Made by a program: the position numbers and the translations under genes | The notes under the pieces: generated by a model | The model's database searches: none | The model's input: only the letters and a program-made list of their open reading frames with translations | What the model was told of the DNA's origin: nothing | Assembly (NCBI RefSeq): GCF_000411295.1 | Contig: NZ_KE150421.1 | Coordinates: 1,308,835 to 1,372,834 of the forward strand | Origin: Paenisporosarcina sp. HGH0030 | GTDB taxonomy: Bacteria; Bacillota; Bacilli; Bacillales_A; Planococcaceae | Length of the DNA: 64,000 nt | Direction of reading: 5' to 3' | Shown here: positions 17,613 through 26,878 of the stretch, piece by piece | Layout: each line of letters begins with the position of its first letter | Numbering within the stretch: the first letter of the stretch is position 1

Positions 17613-19718
17613 TCATTCTTTATCGTCCGGGACCCGATAAGCTAACTTTAAGAGCTCTTCCTGACTGTTCCAGACAGGTTCATCATTTTTCGGCAATCGG
17701 TGATGATACTCACCATATTGATCTTGCTCACGGGCCTTCGCTGTATCATCCATTTGAAATAAAATAAGGTTCATAATCCGTTTTCTTATTGTCTCTTCAT
17801 AAACAGGAAAAAGAATCTCGACCCGTTTGATCATGTTTCTGGTCATCATATCCGCAGAAGATAGATAAACATGATTTTCACCATTATGATGAAACCAATA
17901 AATTCTCGAATGCTCCAGAAATCTTCCCACAATACTAATGACTCGGATATTTTCACTGATTCCCTTAATCTGCGGACGTAAACAACAGATACCACGTACG
18001 ATTAAATCAATTTTCACCCCTGAAATAGAAGCATCATACATTTTCATAATCAGTTCTTTGTCAGTCAATGAATTCATTTTTGCACGGATATAACCATTCC
18101 CGTTTTTTTTATGGAATTCAATTTCCTGTTCAATCAGCTTGATAAACTCATCGCGAATATCATATGGAGCCACAATCAAATGATGAAATTTCGGTTTTTC
18201 TGTGTAGCCACTTAAAAAATTAAAGAAATTAGTCGCATCAATACCAAATTTCTTTTCCGTTGTAATAATTCCCATATCCGTATAAATTTTTGCCGTTTGA
18301 TCATTGTAGTTTCCGGTACCTAAATGGACAAATCTTTCAATCCGTCCGTTTCGGCTACGTACAATCAATGTAATTTTGGAATGGGTCTTTAAATTATGCA
18401 TTCCATAAATGACGAGGCAACCTGCCTGCTCCAGCTCTTTGGCCCAATGTACATTGTTTTCCTCATCAAATCTGGCTTTTAATTCAACTAATACCGTTAC
18501 TTGTTTGCCATTTTCTGCTGCACGTTTCAGGGCATTTATCATAGGGGAATTACCACTGACCCTATATAACGTCTGTTTAATCGCAAGGACATTGGGATCT
18601 TCCGCTGCCTCAGAAACAAAATCTAAAATGGGGGCAAATGATTCATAAGGATGATGGAAAAATAAGTCCTGGTGTAATGCTTTTTCAAATAGGTCTTCCT
18701 CAGATTCCAGATCGTATGGCGGTTGAGGAATAAAGTTTTCAAATTCCAGATGTTCACGACCCTCTCTAATTTCTTTAATGAACGAAAAAAGAAAGGTTAA
18801 ATCGATTGGGCAATCAATGTCATAAACATCGTCTTTATCAATCTCTAGTTCATCTAATAAATACGCTAAAATATCAGTGTTGATTTCATTTGACCGAACT
18901 TCCAGACGGCTTGCGGCTCCCCATTTCCTTTTCTTTAATTCTTTTTCTATTTCCACTAATAGATCTCGCGCGCCTTCTTCATGAATTGTTAAATCTGCAT
19001 TTCGGGTCATACGAAATGTATTGACTGCTTTCAATTTATATCCATAAAACAATGTATCGATTTGATTGATAATCAAATCTTCCAAGTAAATGTATGAATC
19101 ACTTTTATCCTTTGAAGGGATTTTTATCATCCTGGCTAGAACAGATGGAACCTGCACGATTGCCACTTTTTTATGAATTTCTTCTTCCCCTTTTTGTTCC
19201 AGCATGACAATAATATTCATGGTTTTACTCAACAAGGTTGGAAATGGACGATATGCATCTACTGCAATAGGCGTGAGTACCGGGAAAACATGCTCTTCAA
19301 AAAAATGTTGAACGAAGATTTTTTGAGTTATAGATAACTCTGCAATCGATAAAACTTCCACATTTTCTTTTTTCAAATGAATATTGATTAATTGCTGATA
19401 AAGTTCAGACTGTTTTTTTACAAGTGAATGCGTTTTCTTGGTAATTTCCTTTAGTTGCTCTTTAGGAGTCAAACCTGCTTTGTTTTCAGGTTTTTGAAAC
19501 CCCGCCCTCACTTGATCTTGAAGACCTGCGATACGTACCATAAAAAATTCGTCCAAATTCGAACTGAAAATCGCTAAAAACTTCAATCGTTCTGCTAAAG
19601 GATTATGTTCATCCGCCGCTTCTTGTAAAACCCGATCATTGAAAGCAAGCCAGCTTAGTTCACGATTGTTATAGTAATCCGGTTGATCAATGTCTACCTT
19701 TGGATGTTGTTCAGCCAT
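17613..19718 (-). CDS. ppk: Polyphosphate kinase
   Basis: This enzyme of about 701 residues makes polyphosphate from ATP reversibly. Family marks are YYNNRELSWLAFNDRVL at the N terminus, the catalytic-histidine motif FVHLGTGNYN (about residue 430) and the second histidine region RIYWFHHNGENHVYLSSAD. PLD-like C-terminal domains complete it. The ATG at 19718 (MAEQHPKV) is likelier than 19730 because AAAGGA sits 11 bases upstream. It overlaps the ppx stop by eight bases, so synthesis and breakdown enzymes are co-translated. Confidence 0.95.
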   Translation of the reverse strand: MAEQHPKVDIDQPDYYNNRELSWLAFNDRVLQEAADEHNPLAERLKFLAIFSSNLDEFFMVRIAGLQDQVRAGFQKPENKAGLTPKEQLKEITKKTHSLVKKQSELYQQLINIHLKKENVEVLSIAELSITQKIFVQHFFEEHVFPVLTPIAVDAYRPFPTLLSKTMNIIVMLEQKGEEEIHKKVAIVQVPSVLARMIKIPSKDKSDSYIYLEDLIINQIDTLFYGYKLKAVNTFRMTRNADLTIHEEGARDLLVEIEKELKKRKWGAASRLEVRSNEINTDILAYLLDELEIDKDDVYDIDCPIDLTFLFSFIKEIREGREHLEFENFIPQPPYDLESEEDLFEKALHQDLFFHHPYESFAPILDFVSEAAEDPNVLAIKQTLYRVSGNSPMINALKRAAENGKQVTVLVELKARFDEENNVHWAKELEQAGCLVIYGMHNLKTHSKITLIVRSRNGRIERFVHLGTGNYNDQTAKIYTDMGIITTEKKFGIDATNFFNFLSGYTEKPKFHHLIVAPYDIRDEFIKLIEQEIEFHKKNGNGYIRAKMNSLTDKELIMKMYDASISGVKIDLIVRGICCLRPQIKGISENIRVISIVGRFLEHSRIYWFHHNGENHVYLSSADMMTRNMIKRVEILFPVYEETIRKRIMNLILFQMDDTAKAREQDQYGEYHHRLPKNDEPVWNSQEELLKLAYRVPDDKE

Positions 19719-21261
19719 GAATATGACCATCCTTTTCTACAAATTCCAGATCGACGTTGCATTTACATAATCGTTCAAGATGCTTCTTCTGTTTCCTTGC
19801 CTGATATTCTTCCGCCATTGCATTCCCATTGACATGAATTCTCATAATCAGTCCTTTGCTGGAAGACTCCATCAAAACTTTGTCTACCACCGAACGTTTT
19901 GAACCATTCAAACCATAAGCAAATTTTAATATTGCCCCCAAATCCCTTAAGTGTTTTAGTTCATCTTTTGTCAGCCATTTTTCAAATGGAACCGCATAAC
20001 GCTTGAGCGTTTCTTTATTTTTATAGGATGCTACTAAGGCCAATTTAATTCGATCTAAGTGATCCAAACCATCAATCGAACGATTCGATAATATATAGAA
20101 GGTATGTTGACTTGCTGCATCTGCGTCAATGTATTCACCTAAATAAAATAACGCAGCCGCTCTTCTCAATAACTTTAAACTTTCCTGCGATCGTTCAATC
20201 ATTTGGTGACTCACGCAAGCTTCATAAATTTGTTCTGCCAAAAATTGAAGGTGCTCTGCCTCATGTCGATTCATTTCGAATTCTGCTGCTAGTGCCTCGC
20301 TGCTATGGGTAAAAACATCGTACTTGTTCAGAGCATCCGGATGTATTTGCAGCACCCGATTTAACATAATCCCTTCCCTCAGACCTTTGCGACTGAACAC
20401 AAACTCCTCGGAATGGACAACTTTCATTAACGCTCTGAACACTTCAAGTGCCGGTAATATAATATCTGCCCTGTCACTCGACAACCCATCTATTTTGTTT
20501 AGTTCATTAAACGATAAGTCACCTAATGTATCACTTAAAGTGTATAAATCATGCACTTTCATTTGATATTGATGAACATTGGAAATCGGATATTCCTTCC
20601 GTTGTTGATCGATTTGTGCGATATTTCGTGCACTTCCCCCGATTGCGATAACTGGTAAACTCAGCCCATTTAGCCAAGAAAGAGATCGGAATTGGGCTTC
20701 TGCAAACAAAGCTAGCTGTTCTCTTTCGACGGGCGTCAACTTCTCATCTTTCATGAATTGTTGCTGCAAGGAAACAACCCCAAAAGGAAAACTATGTGTC
20801 TTTTGCAATTTTTTATCTACAAAGTACGTAATCTCGGTGCTTCCACCTCCGATATCAATCGTTACGGCAGACTCAGTCGATACAGAATGAACAACAGCTA
20901 AAAAACCAAAATATGCCTCATCTTCTTCACTTAAGACATCGAGATCAAATCCGGTTTCTTTCTTCATGCGTTCAACAATCTGTTGTTGATTGGTGGCTTG
21001 CCGAATAGCCGCAGTAGCTGTCGCAAGAACATCTTCGACATCATAGTCTTTAAGCATTTGTTTAAAAGATCTTAATACTTCCTGAAGAAGCAAAATCCCA
21101 TCTTCAGACATTGACCCATCTGGTAGAATATAAGTGCGTAAGCGTGCAACTGTTTTTATATTTTCAAATTCCCGAAGTCCTCTGACATCATCATAGGAAT
21201 ATATCACTAAACGAATTGTATTTGACCCGATATCTAAAATGGCTGTTTTCTTTTTTTCCAT
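19711..21261 (-). CDS. ppx: Exopolyphosphatase / (p)ppGpp-type phosphatase, Ppx/GppA family
   Basis: The 516-residue protein has the actin-like ATPase motifs AILDIGSNTIRLVIY (residues 6-20) and VTIDIGGGSTEITYF (about 130-144), and a C-terminal HD-like helical domain (DVFTHSSEALAAEFEMNRHEAEHL). Such enzymes release phosphate from the ends of polyphosphate, and some convert pppGpp to ppGpp. The ATG at 21261 (MEKKKTAIL) is supported by AAAGGTG 8 bases before it. It is the first gene of the ppx-ppk pair. Confidence 0.92.
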   Translation of the reverse strand: MEKKKTAILDIGSNTIRLVIYSYDDVRGLREFENIKTVARLRTYILPDGSMSEDGILLLQEVLRSFKQMLKDYDVEDVLATATAAIRQATNQQQIVERMKKETGFDLDVLSEEDEAYFGFLAVVHSVSTESAVTIDIGGGSTEITYFVDKKLQKTHSFPFGVVSLQQQFMKDEKLTPVEREQLALFAEAQFRSLSWLNGLSLPVIAIGGSARNIAQIDQQRKEYPISNVHQYQMKVHDLYTLSDTLGDLSFNELNKIDGLSSDRADIILPALEVFRALMKVVHSEEFVFSRKGLREGIMLNRVLQIHPDALNKYDVFTHSSEALAAEFEMNRHEAEHLQFLAEQIYEACVSHQMIERSQESLKLLRRAAALFYLGEYIDADAASQHTFYILSNRSIDGLDHLDRIKLALVASYKNKETLKRYAVPFEKWLTKDELKHLRDLGAILKFAYGLNGSKRSVVDKVLMESSSKGLIMRIHVNGNAMAEEYQARKQKKHLERLCKCNVDLEFVEKDGHIHG

Positions 21262-21407
21262 AATTTTATCACCTTTCCCATAATTTTTTGTTTTCAACTA
21301 TACAGATTGGGAATGAATTGGTATGATAGTAGTTAATTGAATGCTCTGAATTTTTCTTGATTCTGGCTAATATTCTCAATTTTTCAAGATGTGAAGGGTG
21401 GGGTTTC

Positions 21408-21875
21408 ATGAAACAAGATAGGACAGATGGACAACTGGCTTCTGCTATTTATTCAGTTAATCGTCATGCAAAAACTGCTACTGATAATAAATTTCTATAT
21501 GAATTAAAAAGATTGACCATTGAAAAGATGATTGAAACCGGACGTGCTAAAAAATTGGGATTACACTTTGTGAAAAACCCTCGTTTTAGTCAACAACAAT
21601 CTTCTGTCTTAGTTCAATGTGCTGATTACTACTTTCATTTATTACCCAAAAAAGAGGATTTTCAAAGTCTTCCACATTTGGGACATCTTGATGAGAACTA
21701 TCGTAATCCACAAAGACGAATGAGTTTGAATCTTGCCAAACAGCTGTTAAGTGATTACACAGGCTTGCATCAAACGATAATAAAGAAAAAACCCACACAT
21801 GCCTCCACCCCACTGTCTCGAAAACAACCAGTTAAGAAACGTTCTTATACTTTTGGCAGCACTTATTTAGATTAA
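21408..21875 (+). CDS. ykyB: YkyB-like protein
   Basis: This basic, soluble protein of 155 residues resembles B. subtilis YkyB (154 residues) in size and in conserved stretches such as SAIYSVNRHAKTATD and GRAKKLGLHFVKNPRFSQQQ. Function is not established. The ATG at 21408 is preferred, with GGTGGGG upstream; earlier in-frame ATG at 21357 would add unconserved residues. It is divergent from ppx and convergent with the MFS gene, with a shared terminator. Confidence 0.8.
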   Translation: MKQDRTDGQLASAIYSVNRHAKTATDNKFLYELKRLTIEKMIETGRAKKLGLHFVKNPRFSQQQSSVLVQCADYYFHLLPKKEDFQSLPHLGHLDENYRNPQRRMSLNLAKQLLSDYTGLHQTIIKKKPTHASTPLSRKQPVKKRSYTFGSTYLD

Positions 21876-21885
21876 ATTATTTTTT

Positions 21886-21923
21886 AAAAGCCGGAACCAT
21901 TTTCATGGTTACCGGCTTTTTTT
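21886..21923. terminator. Bidirectional terminator between ykyB and MFS gene
   Basis: AAAAGCCGG(A)ACC pairs with GGT(T)ACCGGCTTTT; T runs follow on the plus strand and A runs precede, serving both convergent genes. Confidence 0.9.
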
Positions 21924-21936
21924 GTTCAGCAGTGTT

Positions 21937-23253
21937 TTAATCCACTGGAATGGTTGAATCATGCTTTAAGCGTAAATGAATGATTAAACCAATAATCGTC
22001 ATCACAATTAAAGTAGACAAGGCAATGCGACTTGCAATTGTTCCATAATCCTGTAATTGATACGTAATGGTCCCATAAAGTGCAGGGCCAATAATAGAAG
22101 ACACTTTCCCAGAAAAAGCAAACAATCCAAAGAATTGGCCACGCTTATCTTCTGGAGTCAGTTCAATTATGAGTGTACGCGACGTTACCCACATGGAACC
22201 AAGTGAAACTCCGAACATACTTCCTGCAATCCAGAACATCCATTGCTCGACTGCAAAAACAGCAACAATTAGGGATACAATCATTAATACAGCAACAATT
22301 GTCACCCCATTTTTTGCTCCTATCCTCTTTGTAATGTATCCAAATACAAAAGACCCAATAACAGTGGAAATAGTTGAAATAAGATATAAAATGATGAATT
22401 GTCCAGAAGAAAAACCGACTATGACAGTTGCATAAATGGCCATCATGGCAATAGTGGTTGAGATGGCATCATTTATAAAGAAATACGCAATCATAAAAGT
22501 GAAAACTGATTTATGGGATTTCATATCTTTGAACGTATTTATTATTACTTTATAGCCATCAAAAAATGAACCTTTGACTCTTTGATTTTTAGGAATCGGT
22601 ATATCCTTGTTTATGAAAAATAATGGCAGACTGAATAGTAAATATAAAATAGCGGTTGGAATGAATGCTTTATGAAACTCACCATCACTGACAAGAAGAT
22701 ACACAAGTAATCCGACAATCGTTCCAATATAACCGACAGCCACTCCAAATCCAGAAATTAATGGCATTTCTTCTTTAGTCCCCAAATCACTCATCATCGA
22801 ATCATAAAAGACAAGACTGGAGTTGAAAAAGAATTTAGCTATAACGAAACTTATGACCACCAATGCATAGGACATTGGCACGCCCCACATTAATGAATTC
22901 GATTCTAGCCCCCCGAATACCCCCATCATGAAAGTTGCTAGGATGGAAATAGAAGCGAACCAGACGATGAATCGTTTTTTGTATCCAGTTCGGTCAATCC
23001 ATACGCCAAACAAAGGTGTAAACATGACCAAGAAAAAACTGGCGACAGCATTTGCATATGATACAAACGTACTGGCAACTTGCTGTCTAGCTACACTTGT
23101 GCCAATTACATCATCTGTGTAAAAAGGAAAGAATACCGTGTTGATATTAGACGAGAATATCGTATTGGCAAAATCATAAAAAGCCCAGGACAAAATCGGT
23201 AACGTTAAATAAAGAGCTATCGGACTCCTTGGAGTCGTTTGTTGTTGGCTCAC
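21937..23253 (-). CDS. MFS transporter, UMF1/Atg22-like (YxiO type)
   Basis: This carrier of about 438 residues has 12 membrane segments and the UMF1 opening SWAFYDFANTIFSSNINTVFF. The MFS loop GVWIDRTGYKKRF follows helix 2 and GYITKRIGAKNG follows helix 8. TPEDKRGQFFGLFAFSGK is typical of the Atg22-like branch. The substrate is unknown; relatives move amino acids in yeast vacuoles. GTG at 23253 is chosen with GGGGTG a few bases upstream. B. subtilis also has an MFS gene (ykuC) next to ykyB, but from a different branch. Confidence 0.85.
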   Translation of the reverse strand: MSQQQTTPRSPIALYLTLPILSWAFYDFANTIFSSNINTVFFPFYTDDVIGTSVARQQVASTFVSYANAVASFFLVMFTPLFGVWIDRTGYKKRFIVWFASISILATFMMGVFGGLESNSLMWGVPMSYALVVISFVIAKFFFNSSLVFYDSMMSDLGTKEEMPLISGFGVAVGYIGTIVGLLVYLLVSDGEFHKAFIPTAILYLLFSLPLFFINKDIPIPKNQRVKGSFFDGYKVIINTFKDMKSHKSVFTFMIAYFFINDAISTTIAMMAIYATVIVGFSSGQFIILYLISTISTVIGSFVFGYITKRIGAKNGVTIVAVLMIVSLIVAVFAVEQWMFWIAGSMFGVSLGSMWVTSRTLIIELTPEDKRGQFFGLFAFSGKVSSIIGPALYGTITYQLQDYGTIASRIALSTLIVMTIIGLIIHLRLKHDSTIPVD

Positions 23254-23278
23254 TCTCAGCACCCCGTTATAATCTATT

Positions 23279-24151
23279 CTATTTTTTGTAAGCCTTTATT
23301 AAACTCTGTGTTCCTTCATTTTCAAATCCTTGATCAGCTAAAGATTGATACATGGCATACGCCATTTCTAAACCAGGTAACTTCAGGTTCATTTTTTTCG
23401 ATTCATCGAGTGCAATGCCCATATCTTTGATAAAGTGTTTCATATAAAACCCGGCTTCAAAATCATCTTTCAGCATGCGCGGTGCAAGATTAGTCAAAGA
23501 CCATGAACCTGCTGCTCCTTTTGTAATAGACTGCAAGACCATTTCTGGATCTAGCTTCGCTTCCTTGGCATAAGTGATTGCTTCACATGCTGCAATCATG
23601 GAAGAGGCAATGGCAATTTGATTAGCCATTTTTGTATGCTGACCAGCGCCCGCTTTCCCTTGATAAATGATATGTTCACCAAATAACTCAAATATCGGAA
23701 ACAGCTTATCGAAAACTTCTTTTTCGCCTCCTACCATAATTGATAACTTGCCTGATTTTGCACCAACATCCCCACCTGAGACCGGGGCATCAAGTGAACT
23801 CATGCCCAGTGACTGGGACTTGTTATAAAGGTCAATCGCAAGTGTCGGTGTTGATGTTGTCAAATCGACTACAACCAATCCGTCTTTTCCGTTTTCAAAG
23901 ATTCCAGTTGCGCTATTATAAACTTCTGCTACGTCTGATGGATAACCGACCATAGTGAAAATAATATCCACTTTGGATGCAACTTCACCTGGAGACTGTG
24001 CCCAATTTGCACCCAAATCAAGTAAATCTTCCGCTTTTTCTTTCGTACGTGTATAAATAGTGACTTGATGGCCACCTGTCAGTAGATGTTTAACAATACT
24101 TTTACCCATTACTCCTGTGCCTACAAAACCGATATGTGCTTTTTCAATCAT
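23279..24151 (-). CDS. ykwC: Beta-hydroxyacid dehydrogenase, YkwC-like
   Basis: This is a 3-hydroxyisobutyrate-dehydrogenase-family enzyme of 290 residues. Visible motifs are the NAD(P) loop HIGFVGTGVMGKSIVKHL, the substrate motif LDAPVSGGDVGAKSGKLSI and the catalytic-lysine region GAGQHTKMANQIAIA. It should oxidise a small beta-hydroxyacid; the exact substrate is unknown. ATG at 24151 has GGAGG 9 bases upstream, so the extra N-terminal residues of the longer frame are not real. The symbol follows B. subtilis by similarity and recalled synteny. Confidence 0.85.
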   Translation of the reverse strand: MIEKAHIGFVGTGVMGKSIVKHLLTGGHQVTIYTRTKEKAEDLLDLGANWAQSPGEVASKVDIIFTMVGYPSDVAEVYNSATGIFENGKDGLVVVDLTTSTPTLAIDLYNKSQSLGMSSLDAPVSGGDVGAKSGKLSIMVGGEKEVFDKLFPIFELFGEHIIYQGKAGAGQHTKMANQIAIASSMIAACEAITYAKEAKLDPEMVLQSITKGAAGSWSLTNLAPRMLKDDFEAGFYMKHFIKDMGIALDESKKMNLKLPGLEMAYAMYQSLADQGFENEGTQSLIKAYKK

Positions 24152-24375
24152 TATATGTAACCTCCAAGTTGGAAAATTTCTGTAATTGACTATAAGTTTA
24201 TCAAAGTTCCTTGATTTAAGCATCGAAACATTTTGAAATAATGAACTATTTTTCGACTTCGATCTTCCTCACTAAATAGAGAATTGTATCGTACCTGAAT
24301 CTTTAATAATTTTAGTGGGTTTAGTGGATGGGAAAAAAGCTTATTCGAAGAATTCTTATTAGGTAAGTTTGGAAG

Positions 24376-24417
24376 ACAAAAAAAAGTAGGACACATTCCT
24401 TTCGGAAATGTGTCCTA
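24376..24417 (-). terminator. Strong intrinsic terminator of the second MoxR operon
   Basis: TAGGACACATT (24387-24397) pairs perfectly with AATGTGTCCTA (24407-24417); the minus strand continues with eight T. With the stretch up to 24479 this fills the 328-base gap before ykwC; no gene was seen in that gap. Confidence 0.9.
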
Positions 24418-24418
24418 T

Positions 24419-24466
24419 AAAAAGGGGGAAATGAGAATGTTGCTGTGTTCAAATATACTTTCCCCC
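24419..24466 (-). terminator. Second tandem hairpin, terminator-like
   Basis: GGGGGAAA (24424-24431) and TTTCCCCC (24459-24466) can pair across a 27-base loop, with TTTTT following on the minus strand. It sits between the stop of the 24480 gene and the stronger terminator, making a tandem pair. Confidence 0.5.
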
Positions 24467-24479
24467 AAAATTTAAAAAG

Positions 24480-25724
24480 TTAAACCTCATTTTTAAAATA
24501 TTTTTTCGAAAGATGATTTAATTCTTCAATAAACCATTTACCATCATGGTCATTCATCAACCCTTTACTATAACGGACGACATCGTAAACGTCATAGAAG
24601 CGTTCAGAGACGTGCCATCCTTCTCTGATGAACCATTCCCGTATTGTTTCGTTGTGATTGCGTGTATAACTATGTGAGCTTGCCTCCAATTCATAAACTC
24701 GGTATGCGTCTCGCACTACATTGGTCTCCATTGAATAAGTCCATGACATATCCTTCTGTTCGCTTACTTGCATGGTGTTGCTTTGAGTTCTTTCGTATTC
24801 CACTTGATTTTCTTTAAGTTCTACAACTTCCGCTCTATTTTTAGCTAAGCGCCATACAATAATAATCAATATGATTAAAATAATACTACCCAGAATAGCC
24901 ACCCAAGGTATATCCAGACCAAAATCAAGACCCTTAAGTTTATCTGCTTCCGTTTGTTCGAATTGCCCTTTTGGTTTTTCCTGGGAATCTCGGGAAATTG
25001 GAGGACTAATAAATTTACTAACAAGAGCATGTAACCCTTCCATTAATAGTCCAAGCGGGTATAAAATTAATTCAATCATATCCCCAAATAATAAGACAAT
25101 GGATACGCGAGCTTTGCCTGCAAGACCAGCAATCACCGCAAAAGCAATTGCTGCAACGCTTATGATCCCCACATAAAATAATACAAGTTTATAAAAAGGA
25201 ACACGATTTTCCTTTTTTGAGCGCTTCCATTGAACAATCATTCGATCCAACATAAATAATAGTAGGCCGATAATGGCCAATAAAATTGATTCTCTTATAG
25301 CTTCAGGTTTTCTTAATATGGTAGCTAAGAAAAAAGATAAAGAGAATACTACCAGAAGAAGCGTCATGAAGTATCCATCATGTGTGGCATCCTCTTGAAT
25401 TTTAGAATATCGTTCTTGTATTCTCCAAACCGAAAATACAAATATTGCAGCAAAAAACCACAATGGGGCACCGAAAAGAAATCCTAACAGTCCAAAAACT
25501 GCAGAAACAAATAACGATATTGCTATTTGGTATCCCGTCTTGTAGAAAAACAAATTGACCGCAATCGCTATCAGCAATAATATACCAATCCATACAATTG
25601 GAGAGGAAATCGTCGTATCCACTCTAATAAATATGAAAAGAAAGGACATTAACCAAACATCTTGCAAAAACTTTCCGATTGACTCAAATTGAACTAACGG
25701 CTTAGAAGAGACGGTTGTTGCCAT
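24480..25724 (-). CDS. Polytopic membrane protein with DUF4129-like C-terminal domain
   Basis: This 414-residue protein has about seven membrane helices in the first 300 residues, then a cytoplasmic tail ending in a DUF4129-type helical domain (VRDAYRVYELEASSHSYTRN ... ETIREWFIREGW). In B. subtilis the analogous third gene (YebA) has a transglutaminase domain before this tail; no Cys-His-Asp transglutaminase set is visible here. It overlaps the DUF58 gene by 31 bases and GGAGG precedes its ATG. It probably forms the membrane end of the MoxR-DUF58 system; function unknown. Confidence 0.75.
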   Translation of the reverse strand: MATTVSSKPLVQFESIGKFLQDVWLMSFLFIFIRVDTTISSPIVWIGILLLIAIAVNLFFYKTGYQIAISLFVSAVFGLLGFLFGAPLWFFAAIFVFSVWRIQERYSKIQEDATHDGYFMTLLLVVFSLSFFLATILRKPEAIRESILLAIIGLLLFMLDRMIVQWKRSKKENRVPFYKLVLFYVGIISVAAIAFAVIAGLAGKARVSIVLLFGDMIELILYPLGLLMEGLHALVSKFISPPISRDSQEKPKGQFEQTEADKLKGLDFGLDIPWVAILGSIILIILIIIVWRLAKNRAEVVELKENQVEYERTQSNTMQVSEQKDMSWTYSMETNVVRDAYRVYELEASSHSYTRNHNETIREWFIREGWHVSERFYDVYDVVRYSKGLMNDHDGKWFIEELNHLSKKYFKNEV

Positions 25725-26878
25725 TTCACATCACCTCCAAGACTATTGGATAATCGTACATCCACTTGAGTTTGTTTGGACCATTTCTTAATATATTTAT
25801 CCAACTCTTGTGAGTCATGAGTGAATATAATGACTGTCATCGGCAGGTTTTCATGCGTATCCAGATGCGTCAGCATACGGTTAAACGGTACGGTTAATTC
25901 ATTATTAGATAGGACCGACAATAATTCCATTGCTTGTTGACGATGTTTTTGGCCATCTCCGACAGGAAGATGCAAATATGGGACCGCCCCAAAGGATCTA
26001 ACATTGACCGTCAACGAAAATGGTATGCCTTCTCTATAAAAATAATCCACAAAAGAGGCAACTTCCTCAATTCGTTCTTCCAAATCTGAAATAATTGAAT
26101 AATGATTAACGACGTTCAATACTAGCAAGACTGATTCGTTTGCTACTTGTGTGAAAACTTTCGTTTGAAGTTGTTGCATTCTCGCACTTGCTTTCCAGTG
26201 GATATGGTGAAATTGATCGCCTGCCTGATAATCTCTTGTACCTATCGGTGAAAACAAATCTTGAAACAACGAATGCTTATACTCATAGTCCCCTGGTTTT
26301 AATGGGGAAGGCTTTCTGTTGTCTTTTAATGTATAAATATTTGGATAAACCATTTGTTCCATTCGTAGAAGAGGTTGATGAAGTAAAAGGACAGAGCCTT
26401 CACCAAAAAGATGTGGGATAGTCAATTCCAAATTTTTCAATCTGGATAAACCTCTCTTCTGTCCTTCAATCGGAACTTTCACTGTAACAATTTCCTTATA
26501 TCCGATTGTCAGTGGAACAACGATCTCGATGAGCTTAGTATGACTCATATCTTTATTATTAAGTGGTTTAACAGCATCGTGAAAATGCAATCTGAGTTGT
26601 CCGTTCCAAATCGGGAACCCTGTATTTTCAAATGTCAGTTCCCATTCAGATTTTCCGCCTTTAAACATCCGACTTCTTTTTTTGTCATTCACTAGTGTCA
26701 ATTTTTTCCCGACATTTTTTAAATAAAGAATTTGCATGACAGTAACGACACCAAAGAAACCAAAAACGCCTGCTGCAACATATTGTGCAACTATGAATGA
26801 CATTGTAAAACAAAGGGCAATAATTGTAAGAAACCAATTTGTTTTCATAGCACCATAATATTCCCGTTGCCAAATCAT
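25694..26878 (-). CDS. Membrane-anchored DUF58 protein
   Basis: Two N-terminal membrane helices (WFLTIIALCFTMSFIVAQYV, then GVFGFFGVVTVMQILY) are followed by an Ig-like region. The DUF58 signature is near residues 225-245: GTRDYQAGDQFHHIHWKASA. This is the YeaD-like type of DUF58, distinct from the shorter soluble one at 5272. Its ATG overlaps the MoxR stop by four bases (ATGA). A second in-frame ATG at 26848 is possible, but translational coupling favours the first. DUF58 partners MoxR ATPases; the precise activity is unknown. Confidence 0.85.
   Translation of the reverse strand: MIWQREYYGAMKTNWFLTIIALCFTMSFIVAQYVAAGVFGFFGVVTVMQILYLKNVGKKLTLVNDKKRSRMFKGGKSEWELTFENTGFPIWNGQLRLHFHDAVKPLNNKDMSHTKLIEIVVPLTIGYKEIVTVKVPIEGQKRGLSRLKNLELTIPHLFGEGSVLLLHQPLLRMEQMVYPNIYTLKDNRKPSPLKPGDYEYKHSLFQDLFSPIGTRDYQAGDQFHHIHWKASARMQQLQTKVFTQVANESVLLVLNVVNHYSIISDLEERIEEVASFVDYFYREGIPFSLTVNVRSFGAVPYLHLPVGDGQKHRQQAMELLSVLSNNELTVPFNRMLTHLDTHENLPMTVIIFTHDSQELDKYIKKWSKQTQVDVRLSNSLGGDVKWQQPSLLSR

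Noticed and set aside
24424-24477. 14-codon plus-strand peptide after GGGGGAA
   Set aside because: The GGGGGAA is one arm of a hairpin serving the opposite strand; the frame has no downstream gene to regulate on the plus strand.
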